A stretch of DNA of 64,000 nt from Microbacterium saccharophilum (GCF_007992455.1 NZ_BKAH01000010.1:30260-94259); one strand, 5' to 3'. Counted from the first letter of the stretch, positions 42,861-53,119 are shown. The notes: generated by a model not told the origin, from the sequence alone. Made by a program: numbers and translations.

Positions 42861-44750
42861 ATGACCACGCTCACCACGGTCGATGCGGACCGCGCCGCCG
42901 CCCTGTCCGCCGCCGATGCGTCCGGGCGCGTCGACGAGGCGTTCCTGGGGCGGTTCGATGAGCAGTTCCCCCGCCTCCACGGCCTGTTCACCCGCCTCTA
43001 CGGCGAGCGCCCCGACGGGCAGGAGCAGCTCGCGCAGATCGTGACGCTGGCATCCGCGTCGTGGAACGCCCGCCCGCTCGATCTGCGGGTGCGCGGGAGC
43101 CGGCACGCCGAGGATCCGGACTGGTTCCAGTCCGAGCGGATGCTGGGCGGCGTCTGCTACGTCGACCGGTACGCCGGGAATCTCGCCGGCATCCGCGAGC
43201 AGATCCCCTACTTCCGCGAGCTCGGACTGTCCTACCTGCACCTCATGCCGCTGTTCGACGCTCCGGAGGGCCCGAACGACGGCGGCTACGCGGTGTCCAG
43301 CTACCGCCGGGTGAATCCGAGCCTGGGCTCGATGGCGCAGCTCGCCGATCTCGCGGCGGAGCTGCGCCTGGCCGGGATCTCGCTCGTGCTCGACTTCATC
43401 TTCAACCACACGAGCGACGAGCACGAGTGGGCGCGGAAGGCGTACGCGGGCGACCCCGAGTTCGAGGACTTCTACCTGATCTTCCCCGACCGGACCATGC
43501 CGGACGCGTACGAGGAGACGACCCGCGAGATCTTCCCGGAGGATCACCCCGGGTCCTTCGTGCAGCTCGAGGACGGCCGGTGGGTGTGGGCGACATTCCA
43601 CTCGTACCAGTGGGACCTCAACTACGCGAACCCCGCCGTGTTCCGCGCCATGGCCGGCGAGATGCTCTTCCTCGCGAACCAGGGTGTCGAGGTGCTGCGG
43701 ATGGACGCCGTCGCCTTCATCTGGAAGCGCCTCGGCACCCCGTGCGAGTCGCTCCCCGAGGCGCACCTGCTGCTGCAGGCGTTCAACGCGCTGCTCGCGA
43801 TGGCGGCGCCGGGCACGCTCTTCAAATCGGAGGCCATCGTGCACCCCGACGAGGTGCTGACCTACGTCTCCCCCGGGGAGTGCCAGCTCTCGTACAACCC
43901 GCTGCAGATGGCGCTGACGTGGGAGGCGCTCGCGACCCGCGACGCGCGCCTCCTCCAGCAGGCGCTGGAGCGACGGCACGACCTGCCGCCGCACACGGCG
44001 TGGGTCAACTACGTGCGCAGTCACGACGACATCGGATGGACGTTCGCCGACGAGGATGCCGCCGAGCTCGGCATCGACGGATACGCGCACCGCAGATTCC
44101 TCAACGACTTCTACGTCGGCCGGCACGAGGGCACCTTCGCGCGGGGCGTCCCGTTCCAGGAGAACCCGCGCACCGGCGATGCGCGGGTCGCCGGGACCAC
44201 GGCATCCCTCGCCGGTGTCGAAGCCGGCGACCCGGGCGGCGAGGATCGGGTCGTCCTCGCGCACGCGATCGCGCTGTCCACCGGCGGCATCCCGCTGCTG
44301 TACCTCGGCGACGAGGTTGCGCAGCTCAACGACTACACCTACACGGACGATCCCGACCGGCGGAGCGATTCCCGCTGGGTGCACCGTGGCAACCGGCCGC
44401 GGGACCGGTACGCCGAGCGACTGACCGCCGACACCGCCGCGGGACGGGTGCACCGCCGGCTCACGAAGCTCATCTCCGCACGCGCCGGCGCCGCGGAGTT
44501 CGCGGGCAACGCGCTCGTCGGCTTCCGCACGCCCGACCCCGCCGTGCTCGGCTATCAGCGACCGGGCGAGGGAACCGTCGTGCTCGTGCTCGCGAACGTC
44601 GGCGATGAGCAGAGCCTCATCGATCCGCTGACGCTGTCGGGGTTCGATCGGATGGCACACGATCTCGTGCTCGGCGTGGACGTCGACCTCGATGAGGGCC
44701 TCGCCCTCCCGCCGCACGGTTTCGTGTGGCTGCGCGTGCGACCGCTGTAA
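42861..44750 (+). CDS. Amylosucrase-type GH13 glycoside hydrolase/transglucosidase
   Basis: A 629-residue GH13 enzyme whose length and N-terminal helical extension match amylosucrase, which builds alpha-1,4-glucan from sucrose. The catalytic residues are visible: Asp282 in VLRMDAVAFIW, Glu324 in FKSEAIVHPDE and the transition-state Asp in VRSHDDIGWTF. FIFNHTSDEHEWA is the conserved region I. Hydrolytic sucrase activity is an alternative. GGAGGAGC precedes the ATG and TAGTGT lies ~30 bp upstream. Confidence 0.9.
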   Translation: MTTLTTVDADRAAALSAADASGRVDEAFLGRFDEQFPRLHGLFTRLYGERPDGQEQLAQIVTLASASWNARPLDLRVRGSRHAEDPDWFQSERMLGGVCYVDRYAGNLAGIREQIPYFRELGLSYLHLMPLFDAPEGPNDGGYAVSSYRRVNPSLGSMAQLADLAAELRLAGISLVLDFIFNHTSDEHEWARKAYAGDPEFEDFYLIFPDRTMPDAYEETTREIFPEDHPGSFVQLEDGRWVWATFHSYQWDLNYANPAVFRAMAGEMLFLANQGVEVLRMDAVAFIWKRLGTPCESLPEAHLLLQAFNALLAMAAPGTLFKSEAIVHPDEVLTYVSPGECQLSYNPLQMALTWEALATRDARLLQQALERRHDLPPHTAWVNYVRSHDDIGWTFADEDAAELGIDGYAHRRFLNDFYVGRHEGTFARGVPFQENPRTGDARVAGTTASLAGVEAGDPGGEDRVVLAHAIALSTGGIPLLYLGDEVAQLNDYTYTDDPDRRSDSRWVHRGNRPRDRYAERLTADTAAGRVHRRLTKLISARAGAAEFAGNALVGFRTPDPAVLGYQRPGEGTVVLVLANVGDEQSLIDPLTLSGFDRMAHDLVLGVDVDLDEGLALPPHGFVWLRVRPL

Positions 44751-44783
44751 CCTGACTGTTCCGCCCACCCTGGAGATCCCCGC

Positions 44784-45206
44784 ATGCGTCCGTCCGCCCT
44801 CGCCGCCGCCCTCGCACTCGGTCTCGGACTCCTCGGCATGACCGGCTGCTCCACCGTCGATGGGAGCCAGAGCGTCGAGGAGGCCTGCCTCGTCCTCTCC
44901 GATGGGATGGCCGACATCCAGGGCGGTCTCGCGGAGGCGCAGGACAGCCTGTCCGAGGACGGTGACCTGACCGGCGCCGCCGAGGTGATGTCCAGGATGG
45001 AGGGAGAGCTGGACGAGCTGGCTCCCGAGATCACGAACGCGGAGGTGACGGCCGCCCTGTCCGACTTCCGGGCAGGCGTCCGCGCCTTCGCCACGGCTCT
45101 CGGGGCCACCGATGATGTCGAGGACCTCGTCGCGAACGACGAGTTCGCCCAGGTCGCCGAGTCGATCCAGTCCGCGACCACGCAGTTCGCCGAACTCTGC
45201 AGCTGA
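44784..45206 (+). CDS. Small lipoprotein
   Basis: A 140-residue protein with a lipoprotein signal peptide: a hydrophobic stretch after MRPSALAAALALG and the lipobox LGMTGC, with lipidated Cys at residue 22. The mature part is acidic and helical (VEEACLVLSDGMADIQGGL, FRAGVRAFATALGATDD) and ends in a second Cys. It resembles generic actinobacterial envelope proteins of unknown function. TGGAGA precedes the ATG. Confidence 0.8.
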   Translation: MRPSALAAALALGLGLLGMTGCSTVDGSQSVEEACLVLSDGMADIQGGLAEAQDSLSEDGDLTGAAEVMSRMEGELDELAPEITNAEVTAALSDFRAGVRAFATALGATDDVEDLVANDEFAQVAESIQSATTQFAELCS

Positions 45207-45225
45207 GCTCGACGTCGCTTCCGTT

Positions 45226-45294
45226 CCGGTAGTCGGTATTGCCAACTACCGGTACTCAGTGTTACCGTCTACCGGTAGTCAGCAAGACTGAGTA
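45226..45294. promoter_or_regulatory. Three 23-bp iterons upstream of the PadR operon
   Basis: Units of 23 bp begin at 45226, 45249 and 45272, each starting CCGGTA(G/C)TC. The palindrome TACCGGTA is complete at 45247-45254 and 45270-45277. A possible promoter, TTGCCA (45239-45244) and TACCGT (45263-45268), is threaded between them, so a bound regulator would occlude RNA polymerase. PadR itself is the likely ligand-responsive repressor. Confidence 0.6.
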
Positions 45295-45308
45295 GACGGG
45301 AGCCGCTC

Positions 45309-45650
45309 GTGGCGAGCCAGATGACGGAGATGCTCAAGGGCACCCTCGAGGGGGTGGTTCTCGCCATCCTCTCCACGCAGCCCGCATACGGCTACGAGAT
45401 CACGGCGCGACTCCGCGAGCAGGGCTTCACCGACCTCGTCGAGGGGACGGTCTACGCCCTCCTCATCCGCATCGAGCAACGGGGCTTCGTCGACGTCGAG
45501 AAGGTGCCCTCGGAGAAGGGCCCGCCGCGCAAGGTGTACTCCCTCAACGCGCGGGGAGAAGACCAGCTTGCAGAGTTCTGGAGGACATGGGGTTTCCTCT
45601 CGGACCGCATCGAGCACCTCCGCCCCACCCACCCTGAAGAGGAGAACTGA
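45309..45650 (+). CDS. PadR family transcriptional regulator
   Basis: A 113-residue PadR-type repressor. The winged helix is seen in MLKGTLEGVVLAILS, PAYGYEITARLREQGF, EGTVYALLIRIEQRGFV and the wing GPPRKVYSLNARGE. GTG at 45309 is the preferred start with GGGAG upstream; an ATG four codons later is possible. It heads an operon with DUF1048, an ABC ATPase and a permease, a common arrangement for regulated drug exporters, and lies just downstream of three iterons. Confidence 0.92.
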   Translation: MASQMTEMLKGTLEGVVLAILSTQPAYGYEITARLREQGFTDLVEGTVYALLIRIEQRGFVDVEKVPSEKGPPRKVYSLNARGEDQLAEFWRTWGFLSDRIEHLRPTHPEEEN

Positions 45651-45651
45651 C

Positions 45652-46016
45652 GTGGCCGCCAAATGGATCGAGGCCCTCACCGGGTCGCTGGAGCAGAAGA
45701 AGCAGTACAAGCAGGACAAGGCCCGCATCGACGCGCTGCCGGGGCCCTACGCCACGGCAGCCAAGGCGCTGCACCGATACTTCATGTACTACGGCGGCGT
45801 CACCGACGGCGACACCCTCATCACGATGCTGGGCGACCTCGCCGACCTGTGGGAGCGCGCCGCCGCCGACGGCACACCCGTCCGCGACATCGTCGGGCCG
45901 GACCCCGTCGAATTCGCCGAGACGTTCGCGCAGGCCTACACCGGCACGCAGTGGATCGACAAGGAGCGCGCTCGCCTCACGAAGGCGATCGAGGATGCCG
46001 AAGGCGAGGAACGACC

Positions 46017-46020
<4 letters not shown>
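45652..46020 (+). CDS. DUF1048 domain-containing protein
   Basis: A 122-residue helical protein of the DUF1048 family, usually encoded next to PadR and an ABC exporter. Recognisable parts are LEQKKQYKQDKARIDALP and the YGGVTDGDTLITMLGDLADLWERA segment. Function unknown. It starts with GTG directly after the PadR stop and overlaps the ATPase start by 4 bp (GTGA), so all genes of the operon are translationally linked. Confidence 0.85.
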
Positions 46021-46771
<751 letters not shown>

Positions 46772-46775
<4 letters not shown>

Positions 46776-47536
46776 CCACACACGTCCTCGGCGACACCGC
46801 CATCCTCACCGGCCGGTCGCTGCGGCACATCCTGCGCAGCCCCGACACGATCATCACGACCGCCGTCACCCCGATCGCGCTCATGCTGCTGTTCACGTTC
46901 GTGTTCGGCGGCGCGATCGAGACCGGCTCGGCCGACGCGTACGTCGACTACCTGCTGCCCGGCATCCTGCTCATCACGATTGCCTCCGGCGTCGCCTACA
47001 CCGCGTACCGGCTGTTCCTCGACATGCAGGGCGGCATCTTCGAGCGGTTCCCATCCATGCCCATCGCGCGATCCAGCGTGCTCTGGGCGCATGTCGTGAC
47101 CTCGCTCGCGGCGAACTTCGTCTCGATCGCCGTCGTCGTCGGCGTGGCGCTGCTCGTCGGGTTCCGCACCGGCGCGTCCGTGCTGGCATGGCTGGCCGTC
47201 ACCGGCATCCTGATCCTCTTCACCCTCGCCCTGACGTGGATCGCGGTCATCGCCGGCCTCTCGGCCAAGACGGTCGACGGGGCGAGCGCCTTCAGCTACC
47301 CGCTGATCTTCCTGCCGTTCATCAGCTCGGCCTTCGTGCCCACCGAATCGATGCCCGGTCCGGTGGCCTGGTTCGCGGAGAACCAGCCCGTGACATCCAT
47401 CGTCGACACCCTGCGGGCGCTGTTCGCGCAGGAGCCCGTGGGCGGCGACATCTGGATCGCCCTCGCCTGGCTCGTGGGGATCCTCGTCATCGGCTACGCC
47501 GGCGCGATCGCGGTGTACCGCCGGAAGATCCGCTAG
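46772..47536 (+). CDS. ABC-2 type exporter permease (DrrB-like)
   Basis: A 254-residue permease with six predicted membrane helices and DrrB-like segments: LRSPDTIITTAVTPIALMLL, VDYLLPGILLITIASGV, GGIFERFPSMPIARSSVLW and FLPFISSAFVPTESMP. It partners the upstream ATPase. Its 3' end overlaps the convergent YihY-type gene by 4 bp. Confidence 0.93.
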
Positions 47537-48615
47537 GACGCGTCGGGGTCGTCGTGCTCCACGCGGATACGACGGCCCTCCTCGACATCCGCCTTCTCCT
47601 TCGCGGCACGCTTGTCGCTCGTGCGGGTGTCCCGCGCCGGGAGCTGGATGTCCACCTCCGCATCGATCCCGGCCTGCAGCTGTCGTCCCCGCTCGAGCTC
47701 GGCGTCGAACTCGGCGCCGAACAGGAGTGCGAGGTTGGCGATCCAGATCCACAGCAGGAAGATGATGACCCCGGCGAAGGATCCGTAAGTGCGGTCGTAG
47801 TTGGAGAAGTTCGCGATGTACAGGCCGAAGCCCACCGTCGCGAGGATGAGGATGATGATCGCGAGCAGCGCGCCCAGGCTGATCCAGCGGAACTTCGGCT
47901 GCTTCGCGTTCGGCGTCGCGTAGTACAGCAGCGCCACCAGGAACACGACGATGAACAGCATGACCGGCCACTTGAGGATGTTCCAGAGCGTCGTGACGAC
48001 GCCGCTGGCGCCGATCGCCGAGCCGACGGCATCCACGACGTCGCCGGAGAGGACGAGCCCGATCGCGACGAGGGTGAGGCACACCACCGTCACGACGGTG
48101 ACGAGCAGCTGCATGGGCCGCAGCTTCCAGAACGGCCGGCCCTCCTCGATCTCGTAGATCCGGTTCATGACCCGGCTGAACGCTCCGACGTACCCGGACG
48201 CCGACCACAGCGCGAGCAGGATGCCGGTGATGAGGGCCAGACCCGCTCCGGATGACTGCGCCATCTGCTCGATGGGCGCGCGCAAGGCGTCGGCGACGTC
48301 GCCCGGGGCCACGTCGTCCACGATGCCGAGGACGGCATCGCCGGCGGCGCGACTCTGCCCGAGCACGCCCAGCAGCGAGAAGATCGCGAGGAGCGCCGGG
48401 AAGAGCGACAGGACGGCGTAGTAGGTCAGTGCCGCTGCCGCGTCGGTGCACTGGTCGGCGGTGAACTCCCGGATCGTCTTCCGGAGCACATACTTCCAGG
48501 AGCGCTTCTCGAGCTGCGCGGGGCTGTCCGGTTTGTCACCGGAGTCCGGGGCGGGGGCGTCCGTCCGTGTGCTCTCGGTGTTCGGGGTGTTCTGGGACTG
48601 CTGCTGCGTGGACAT
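47533..48615 (-). CDS. YihY/BrkB family membrane protein
   Basis: A 360-residue inner-membrane protein with six helices (about residues 45-290), flanked by charged cytosolic ends. Family motifs include DAAAALTYYAVLSLFPALLA, LALWSASGYVGAFSRVMNRI and YGSFAGVIIFLLWIWIANLA. Once called RNase BN in error; the function is unknown, with a transport or envelope role suspected. AAAGGG precedes the ATG. Confidence 0.93.
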   Translation of the reverse strand: MSTQQQSQNTPNTESTRTDAPAPDSGDKPDSPAQLEKRSWKYVLRKTIREFTADQCTDAAAALTYYAVLSLFPALLAIFSLLGVLGQSRAAGDAVLGIVDDVAPGDVADALRAPIEQMAQSSGAGLALITGILLALWSASGYVGAFSRVMNRIYEIEEGRPFWKLRPMQLLVTVVTVVCLTLVAIGLVLSGDVVDAVGSAIGASGVVTTLWNILKWPVMLFIVVFLVALLYYATPNAKQPKFRWISLGALLAIIILILATVGFGLYIANFSNYDRTYGSFAGVIIFLLWIWIANLALLFGAEFDAELERGRQLQAGIDAEVDIQLPARDTRTSDKRAAKEKADVEEGRRIRVEHDDPDAS

Positions 48616-48718
48616 GGGGCCCTTTCGCGGAGAACGGCGTGCGAGCGTTCACTGTGCGAGGGGTCCGGGCGTCAGCGGAGGGGCTTGCGGACGAGCCCGC
48701 GGCTATGGCAGGAGGCGG

Positions 48719-49405
48719 TCAGTCCCAGTCGAGGTAGTCCTCGATCACGGCCGCCGTGTGCCCGGCGTGGGTGGAGACGAAGAGGTGGCCGCCGCCGTCG
48801 ATGTCCACAAGGGTGGCGCGGTCGGCGGCACTGGCCTGCAGACGCCGGCCACCGGCCGCCGGGGTGATGCGGTCGTCGGTCCCCTGGATGATGAGGGCCG
48901 GGAGTCCCGGCGCGATGGCGGCCCACTCCGGCTCGGGTGTGGCGGCGAGCGCGGCGGCCTGCACCGCGTCGATCGCGGTGTCCCGGGCGCGGGCGAGGAA
49001 CTCGTGGTCGGGGACGGAGCCGGACGACGACTCCGTCTCGCCGGCGTCGACGCCCAGCAGCAGCACGCCGTTCGCGCGGTCGTGGTGATCGAGCGCGACG
49101 GTGCGCGCGACGGCGCCGCCGAAGGCGTGCCCGCCGATCCAGGCGTGTTCGACGCCGAGATGGTCCATGACGTCGACGACATCCTGTGCGAGGTCGTGCA
49201 TCGTGAGCGCGTCGGCGCCAGGTCTGCGCGCACCGACCTGCACGACCCGGAAGTCCTCCTCGACGAGCACGCTCGCGAGCGTTCCCAGGTAGGTGATGTC
49301 GAGGCCGCGCGCGGGCAGCAGCAGGAGCGCCGGACCGGTTCCTTCGTCGACGTACGGGATGGCGCGGCCATCGGGTTCGAAGATCTGGCGCTCGGTGATC
49401 GACAT
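48719..49405 (-). CDS. Alpha/beta hydrolase fold protein lacking the nucleophile serine
   Basis: A 228-residue alpha/beta hydrolase. The fold is clear (PYVDEGTGPALLLLPARG, WIGGHAFGGAVART, LPALIIQGTDDRITP, DGGGHLFVSTHAG), with an acid and a His in place. However, the elbow reads G-H-A-F-G, with Ala94 where Ser, Cys or Asp should be; the codon is GCC. It may be a non-hydrolytic member, for example a cofactor-free oxygenase, lyase or ligand-binding protein, or an inactive copy. AAAGGG precedes the ATG. Confidence 0.82.
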   Translation of the reverse strand: MSITERQIFEPDGRAIPYVDEGTGPALLLLPARGLDITYLGTLASVLVEEDFRVVQVGARRPGADALTMHDLAQDVVDVMDHLGVEHAWIGGHAFGGAVARTVALDHHDRANGVLLLGVDAGETESSSGSVPDHEFLARARDTAIDAVQAAALAATPEPEWAAIAPGLPALIIQGTDDRITPAAGGRRLQASAADRATLVDIDGGGHLFVSTHAGHTAAVIEDYLDWD

Positions 49406-49676
49406 GGTTCCCTTTCGCTGTGGGGTCGCCGTCCGGTCTGCGGACCCCGCCCCTTCCATTGTGCCCGGTGCCGGAGAGCCGCCCGGCGCGAGGGGGGCGT
49501 ATCGCCTCCCACCGTCCCCGTCAAGCCCCGGGCTGGATCGACGATCACGGCTAGATTGGTCATGCCCTCGGCGGAGATGTTCGGGTCATCGAGCTGTGGG
49601 ACGGCGGCCCAGGTCGGACGAGGCTTCGGGTGCCCCTGATTCTGGGCCGCCTCTCCTTACCGTCGGTTCAGCCGGC
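49406..49676. other. 271-bp intergenic region, no gene supported
   Basis: The region lies between the MinD-like gene end and the hydrolase start, both on the minus strand. It contains a plus-strand 25-codon ORF starting ATG at 49562, preceded by TAGATT, but no matching -35, ribosome-binding site or conserved features. I see no convincing hairpin terminator. Confidence 0.5.
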
Positions 49677-51422
49677 TCAGAGACCGTCGGCGACGGCCGC
49701 GGCGGCTCGCATCCACGCGTCGCGCGTCTTCGGCTGCAGGCTGCCGTAGCGGATGCGGCCGGCCTTGAGCGCGTCGTCGAACGGGATGACCTCGACGGCG
49801 CGCACGTGACCGACGAACCCCTCGGCGATCTCCTGCACGGCGGCGGCGTTCGAACGCTCGGACTGGCTGACGATGACGACGGCGTTCTCGGCCAGCCGGC
49901 GGGAGTGCTCATCGCGGCGACGCAGCGCGTCCAGGAGAAGCGCTGCGGACTCCGCCGACTCGGGTGCGGCCAGCGTCGGCACCACGAGCTGGTGCGCGGA
50001 GTCGATCATCCGCAGCCAGCGGTCGGCGGACTCGTCATTGCCGGAGTCGAAGATCACCATGCGGTAGTACCGTGCGGCGACCTGCATGAGCAGGTCGAAG
50101 TCGGCCGTCGTGATCCGCTGATCCGCAGCGAGGAGCTCAGGGTTGGAGCGGAGCACGTCGTAGCGGTCGACGCTCTGGTGGTGGACGTACCGGGCGATGT
50201 CGGAGACCGACGCCGTGGTCTCCAGCAGCTTCGCGGCCTGCGGCAGCAGGTCGCGGATGGTCGTGTCGTAGTCGCCCTGCTCGGTGCGCCAGCCCAGCGT
50301 GCCGCGCGTGTCGTTGTTGTCCCACGCCAGCACCGTGCCACCGCCGTGGCGCGCGTAGACGGCGGCGAGGACCGCCGTGGTCATCGTCTTGCCGACGCCG
50401 CCCTTGCCGTTGGCGACGGCGATCGTCCGGCAGCCGGCCCAGTGCCGCGAGACGGCCATCTCCCGCGCGGCGCGCTCGATCGCGGCCCGTGATGGCCGCA
50501 TCGGAAGACCGAGCTGCGCGAGGAACGCGCGCCAGCCGTCGAGCTTCGCGGGGTGCTCCCCGGCGGGCTCGATGAAGGAGGGGCGGGCGCTCTCGCCGGA
50601 CGTCGCGAGCGGACCGGACAGGACGGGGACCGGCGGGATGTCGGTGAGCCCGGTGGGCATGGCGGGCGGGATCACGAGGGGCTCGGAGGGCTCGGCAGGC
50701 TCGTCCGCGGAGCCGGACGGCGCGCCCGCAGGCTCGTCGGACTCGATCATGGGGTCCGCAGGCTCGGCCGGCGCGTCCGCGGGCTCGGAGGGCGCGTCCA
50801 GCGCGGCCGGCGCGTCGGCGGAGACCGGCGCCCACGGCGACGGCGCATCCTCGACGTCGTCGATGTCCTCGTCGTCCTCATCGGCATCCGGTTCGCCCAG
50901 GGGTGTGGACGGCTCGTACGGGCCGATGTCGTCCGGGAGCGCGAACGCGAACTGCGGCGTCCCGAGATCGAACGCGACCGGCGCGGGGTCCGCCTCCCCC
51001 GGCGCATCGAGGTCGTCGTCATCCCCGGCGTCGAGCGCCGCGGTCCAGTCGCTCGGCGCGGGCTCGGTGCTCGGCGCGGGCTCCTCGCTCGGCGCAGGCT
51101 CCGTGCTCGGCGCGGGCTCGGTGGTCCACCACGCCTGCTCGCGCAACTCGGCCCGCGTGACGGTCTTCTCACTGGTCCGGACGCTGAGCGTGCCGTCGGC
51201 ATCCACGATCAGATGGTGCTCGCCGTGATCGCCGCTCGTGAGCACTTCGATGGGGGCGCCGGAGAGGACGGCCTCCTCGCGCGCACGCGCCAGGATGAGG
51301 TGCCGGATGCCATCGGCATCGGCGGCAGTCAGGCTTTCGACGTCGCCGCGCGGGGTGGAGAACTCGGCGGACTCTCCCGTCACGCGCGCGTGGGCGCGGG
51401 CCGGTTCGGTGCCTGAGTTCAT
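49677..51422 (-). CDS. MinD/ParA-like P-loop ATPase with long disordered N-terminus
   Basis: A 581-residue protein. The C-terminal ~245 residues are a MinD/ParA-type ATPase: deviant Walker A GKGGVGKTMTT (from residue 339), LAWDNNDTRGTLGW as switch I, and MVIFDSGNDESADRW as the Walker B region. The N-terminal ~90 residues hold a small ordered module; residues ~90-300 are Pro/Glu/Asp/Ala-rich with repeats such as SEPAPSTEPAPSEEP. It has no ParB partner nearby. Related actinobacterial proteins are linked to septum or secretion-system positioning, but here the role is open. Confidence 0.85.
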   Translation of the reverse strand: MNSGTEPARAHARVTGESAEFSTPRGDVESLTAADADGIRHLILARAREEAVLSGAPIEVLTSGDHGEHHLIVDADGTLSVRTSEKTVTRAELREQAWWTTEPAPSTEPAPSEEPAPSTEPAPSDWTAALDAGDDDDLDAPGEADPAPVAFDLGTPQFAFALPDDIGPYEPSTPLGEPDADEDDEDIDDVEDAPSPWAPVSADAPAALDAPSEPADAPAEPADPMIESDEPAGAPSGSADEPAEPSEPLVIPPAMPTGLTDIPPVPVLSGPLATSGESARPSFIEPAGEHPAKLDGWRAFLAQLGLPMRPSRAAIERAAREMAVSRHWAGCRTIAVANGKGGVGKTMTTAVLAAVYARHGGGTVLAWDNNDTRGTLGWRTEQGDYDTTIRDLLPQAAKLLETTASVSDIARYVHHQSVDRYDVLRSNPELLAADQRITTADFDLLMQVAARYYRMVIFDSGNDESADRWLRMIDSAHQLVVPTLAAPESAESAALLLDALRRRDEHSRRLAENAVVIVSQSERSNAAAVQEIAEGFVGHVRAVEVIPFDDALKAGRIRYGSLQPKTRDAWMRAAAAVADGL

Positions 51423-51525
51423 CGGAGTTTCCCTTTCGACGGATGTCGCCGCCCGTGGACGCTCTTTCCACGCTATCGCGACCCGCCGCGAAAACCGGGG
51501 TCCTTGCGCGCCGCGGCGGCGTGTG

Positions 51526-53040
51526 TCAGGCGCTGCCCTGCGTGAGCCGGCCGTACATGCGCGTCGTCGCATCGTTCATGCCCTCGAGGACGACCTGCGC
51601 ACCACGCGCCTCGTATCTCGTCACGATCGCGTCGAGGGCGGCGACGGTCGAGGCATCCCAGATGTGCGAGCGGGACATGTCGATGACGACGCGGTCGGGG
51701 TCGCGGGAGTACTCGAAGAGGGTCGTCAGGTCGTTGCTGGACGCGAAGAAGAGCTCGCCGTCGACCGTATAGCGGACGGTCAGCACGTCGGCGTCCTCAT
51801 CCACCGTCCGGCGCACGCTCACGAAATGCGCGACCCGGCGGGCGAACGCGACCATCGCGACGAGCACCCCGACGCCGACACCCAGTGCGAGGTTGTGCGT
51901 CCAGACGGTGACCGCGACGGTGGCGAGCATGACGACGGTCTCGCTCTTCGGCATCCGCTTCAGGGTGGACGGGCGGATGCTGTGCCAGTCGAACGTCGCG
52001 ACGGACACGACGATCATGACGGCGACGAGCGCGGCCATCGGGATGACGGCGACGACGTCCCCCAGCACGAGCACGAGGATCAGGAGGAAGACGCCGGCGA
52101 GGAACGTGGAGATGCGCGTCCGGGCGCCGGAGGCCTTCACGTTGATCATGGTCTGGCCGATCATCGCGCAGCCGCCCATGCCGCCGAACAGGCCGGAGAG
52201 CACGTTCGCGGCGCCCTGCCCGAAGGCCTCGCGCGTCTTCCGCGAGTGGGTGTCGGTGATGTCGTCGACGAGCTTCGCGGTCATCAGGGACTCGAGGAGC
52301 CCGACGACGGCCATCGCGGCCGCGTAGGGGGCGATGATGCCGAGCGTCTCCCACGTGAGCGGGACGTTCGGCAGCAGCAGCTCGGGCAGGCTCTCCGGCA
52401 GGGCACCCTGGTCGCCCACGGTCGGGACGTTCAGCCCGAAGACGACCGCCGCGGCGGTGAGCAGGACGATCGCGACCAGCGGCGCGGGCACGGCGCGGGT
52501 GATCAGCGGCATCAGGTACATGATGAGCAGCCCGACGGCCACGAGCGGGTAGACGAGCCAGGGCACGTCGATCAGCTGCGGGAACTGCGCGGCGAAGATC
52601 AGGATCGCGAGCGCGTTGACGAACCCGACCATGACCGATCGCGGGATGAAGCGCATGAGCTTCGCGACGCCGAGCGCGGCGAGGACGATCTGGATGACGC
52701 CGCCGAGGAGGACGGTGGCGACGAAGTAGTCCATCCCGTACTCGCGGGCGACCGGGGCGATGACGAGGGCCACGGCGCCGGTGGCGGCGGTGATCATCGC
52801 GGGGCGGCCGCCGAGGAAGGCGATCGCCACCGCCATGATGAACGAGGAGAACAGCCCGAGGCGCGGGTCGACGCCGGCGATGATCGAGAACGCGATCGCC
52901 TCCGGGATGAGCGCGATGGCGACGACGAGCCCGGCGAGCACCTCGCGCGTCAGGATGCGTGGGCTCCGCAGCGCCTGCAGCACCGTCGGCTCGATGCGGT
53001 AGCGGCTCGCGGGATCCCGGACGGGCAGGGCATCGGTCAT
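51526..53040 (-). CDS. SulP family anion transporter with STAS domain
   Basis: A 504-residue transporter of the SLC26/SulP family, which moves sulfate, bicarbonate or other anions. The membrane domain starts with LAGLVVAIALIPEAIAFSI and continues through PAMITAATGAVALVIAPV and SGLFGGMGGCAMIGQTMINV. The C-terminal STAS domain (about 400-500) contains VVIDMSRSHIWDASTVAALD. No carbonic anhydrase or sulfate-assimilation gene is adjacent. GGAG precedes the ATG. Confidence 0.94.
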   Translation of the reverse strand: MTDALPVRDPASRYRIEPTVLQALRSPRILTREVLAGLVVAIALIPEAIAFSIIAGVDPRLGLFSSFIMAVAIAFLGGRPAMITAATGAVALVIAPVAREYGMDYFVATVLLGGVIQIVLAALGVAKLMRFIPRSVMVGFVNALAILIFAAQFPQLIDVPWLVYPLVAVGLLIMYLMPLITRAVPAPLVAIVLLTAAAVVFGLNVPTVGDQGALPESLPELLLPNVPLTWETLGIIAPYAAAMAVVGLLESLMTAKLVDDITDTHSRKTREAFGQGAANVLSGLFGGMGGCAMIGQTMINVKASGARTRISTFLAGVFLLILVLVLGDVVAVIPMAALVAVMIVVSVATFDWHSIRPSTLKRMPKSETVVMLATVAVTVWTHNLALGVGVGVLVAMVAFARRVAHFVSVRRTVDEDADVLTVRYTVDGELFFASSNDLTTLFEYSRDPDRVVIDMSRSHIWDASTVAALDAIVTRYEARGAQVVLEGMNDATTRMYGRLTQGSA

Positions 53041-53119
53041 CGGGGGGCTCCAAGGCGGTCGGGCGCGGCGCGCGGTGCGACGCCCGCGACCTTCTACGGT
53101 AACGCTCGGCCGGCGACGG

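Noticed and set aside
49562..49639. 25-codon plus-strand ORF preceded by TAGATT
   Set aside because: There is no matching -35, no conserved composition and the -10-to-ATG distance is too short (4 nt) for a leaderless start.
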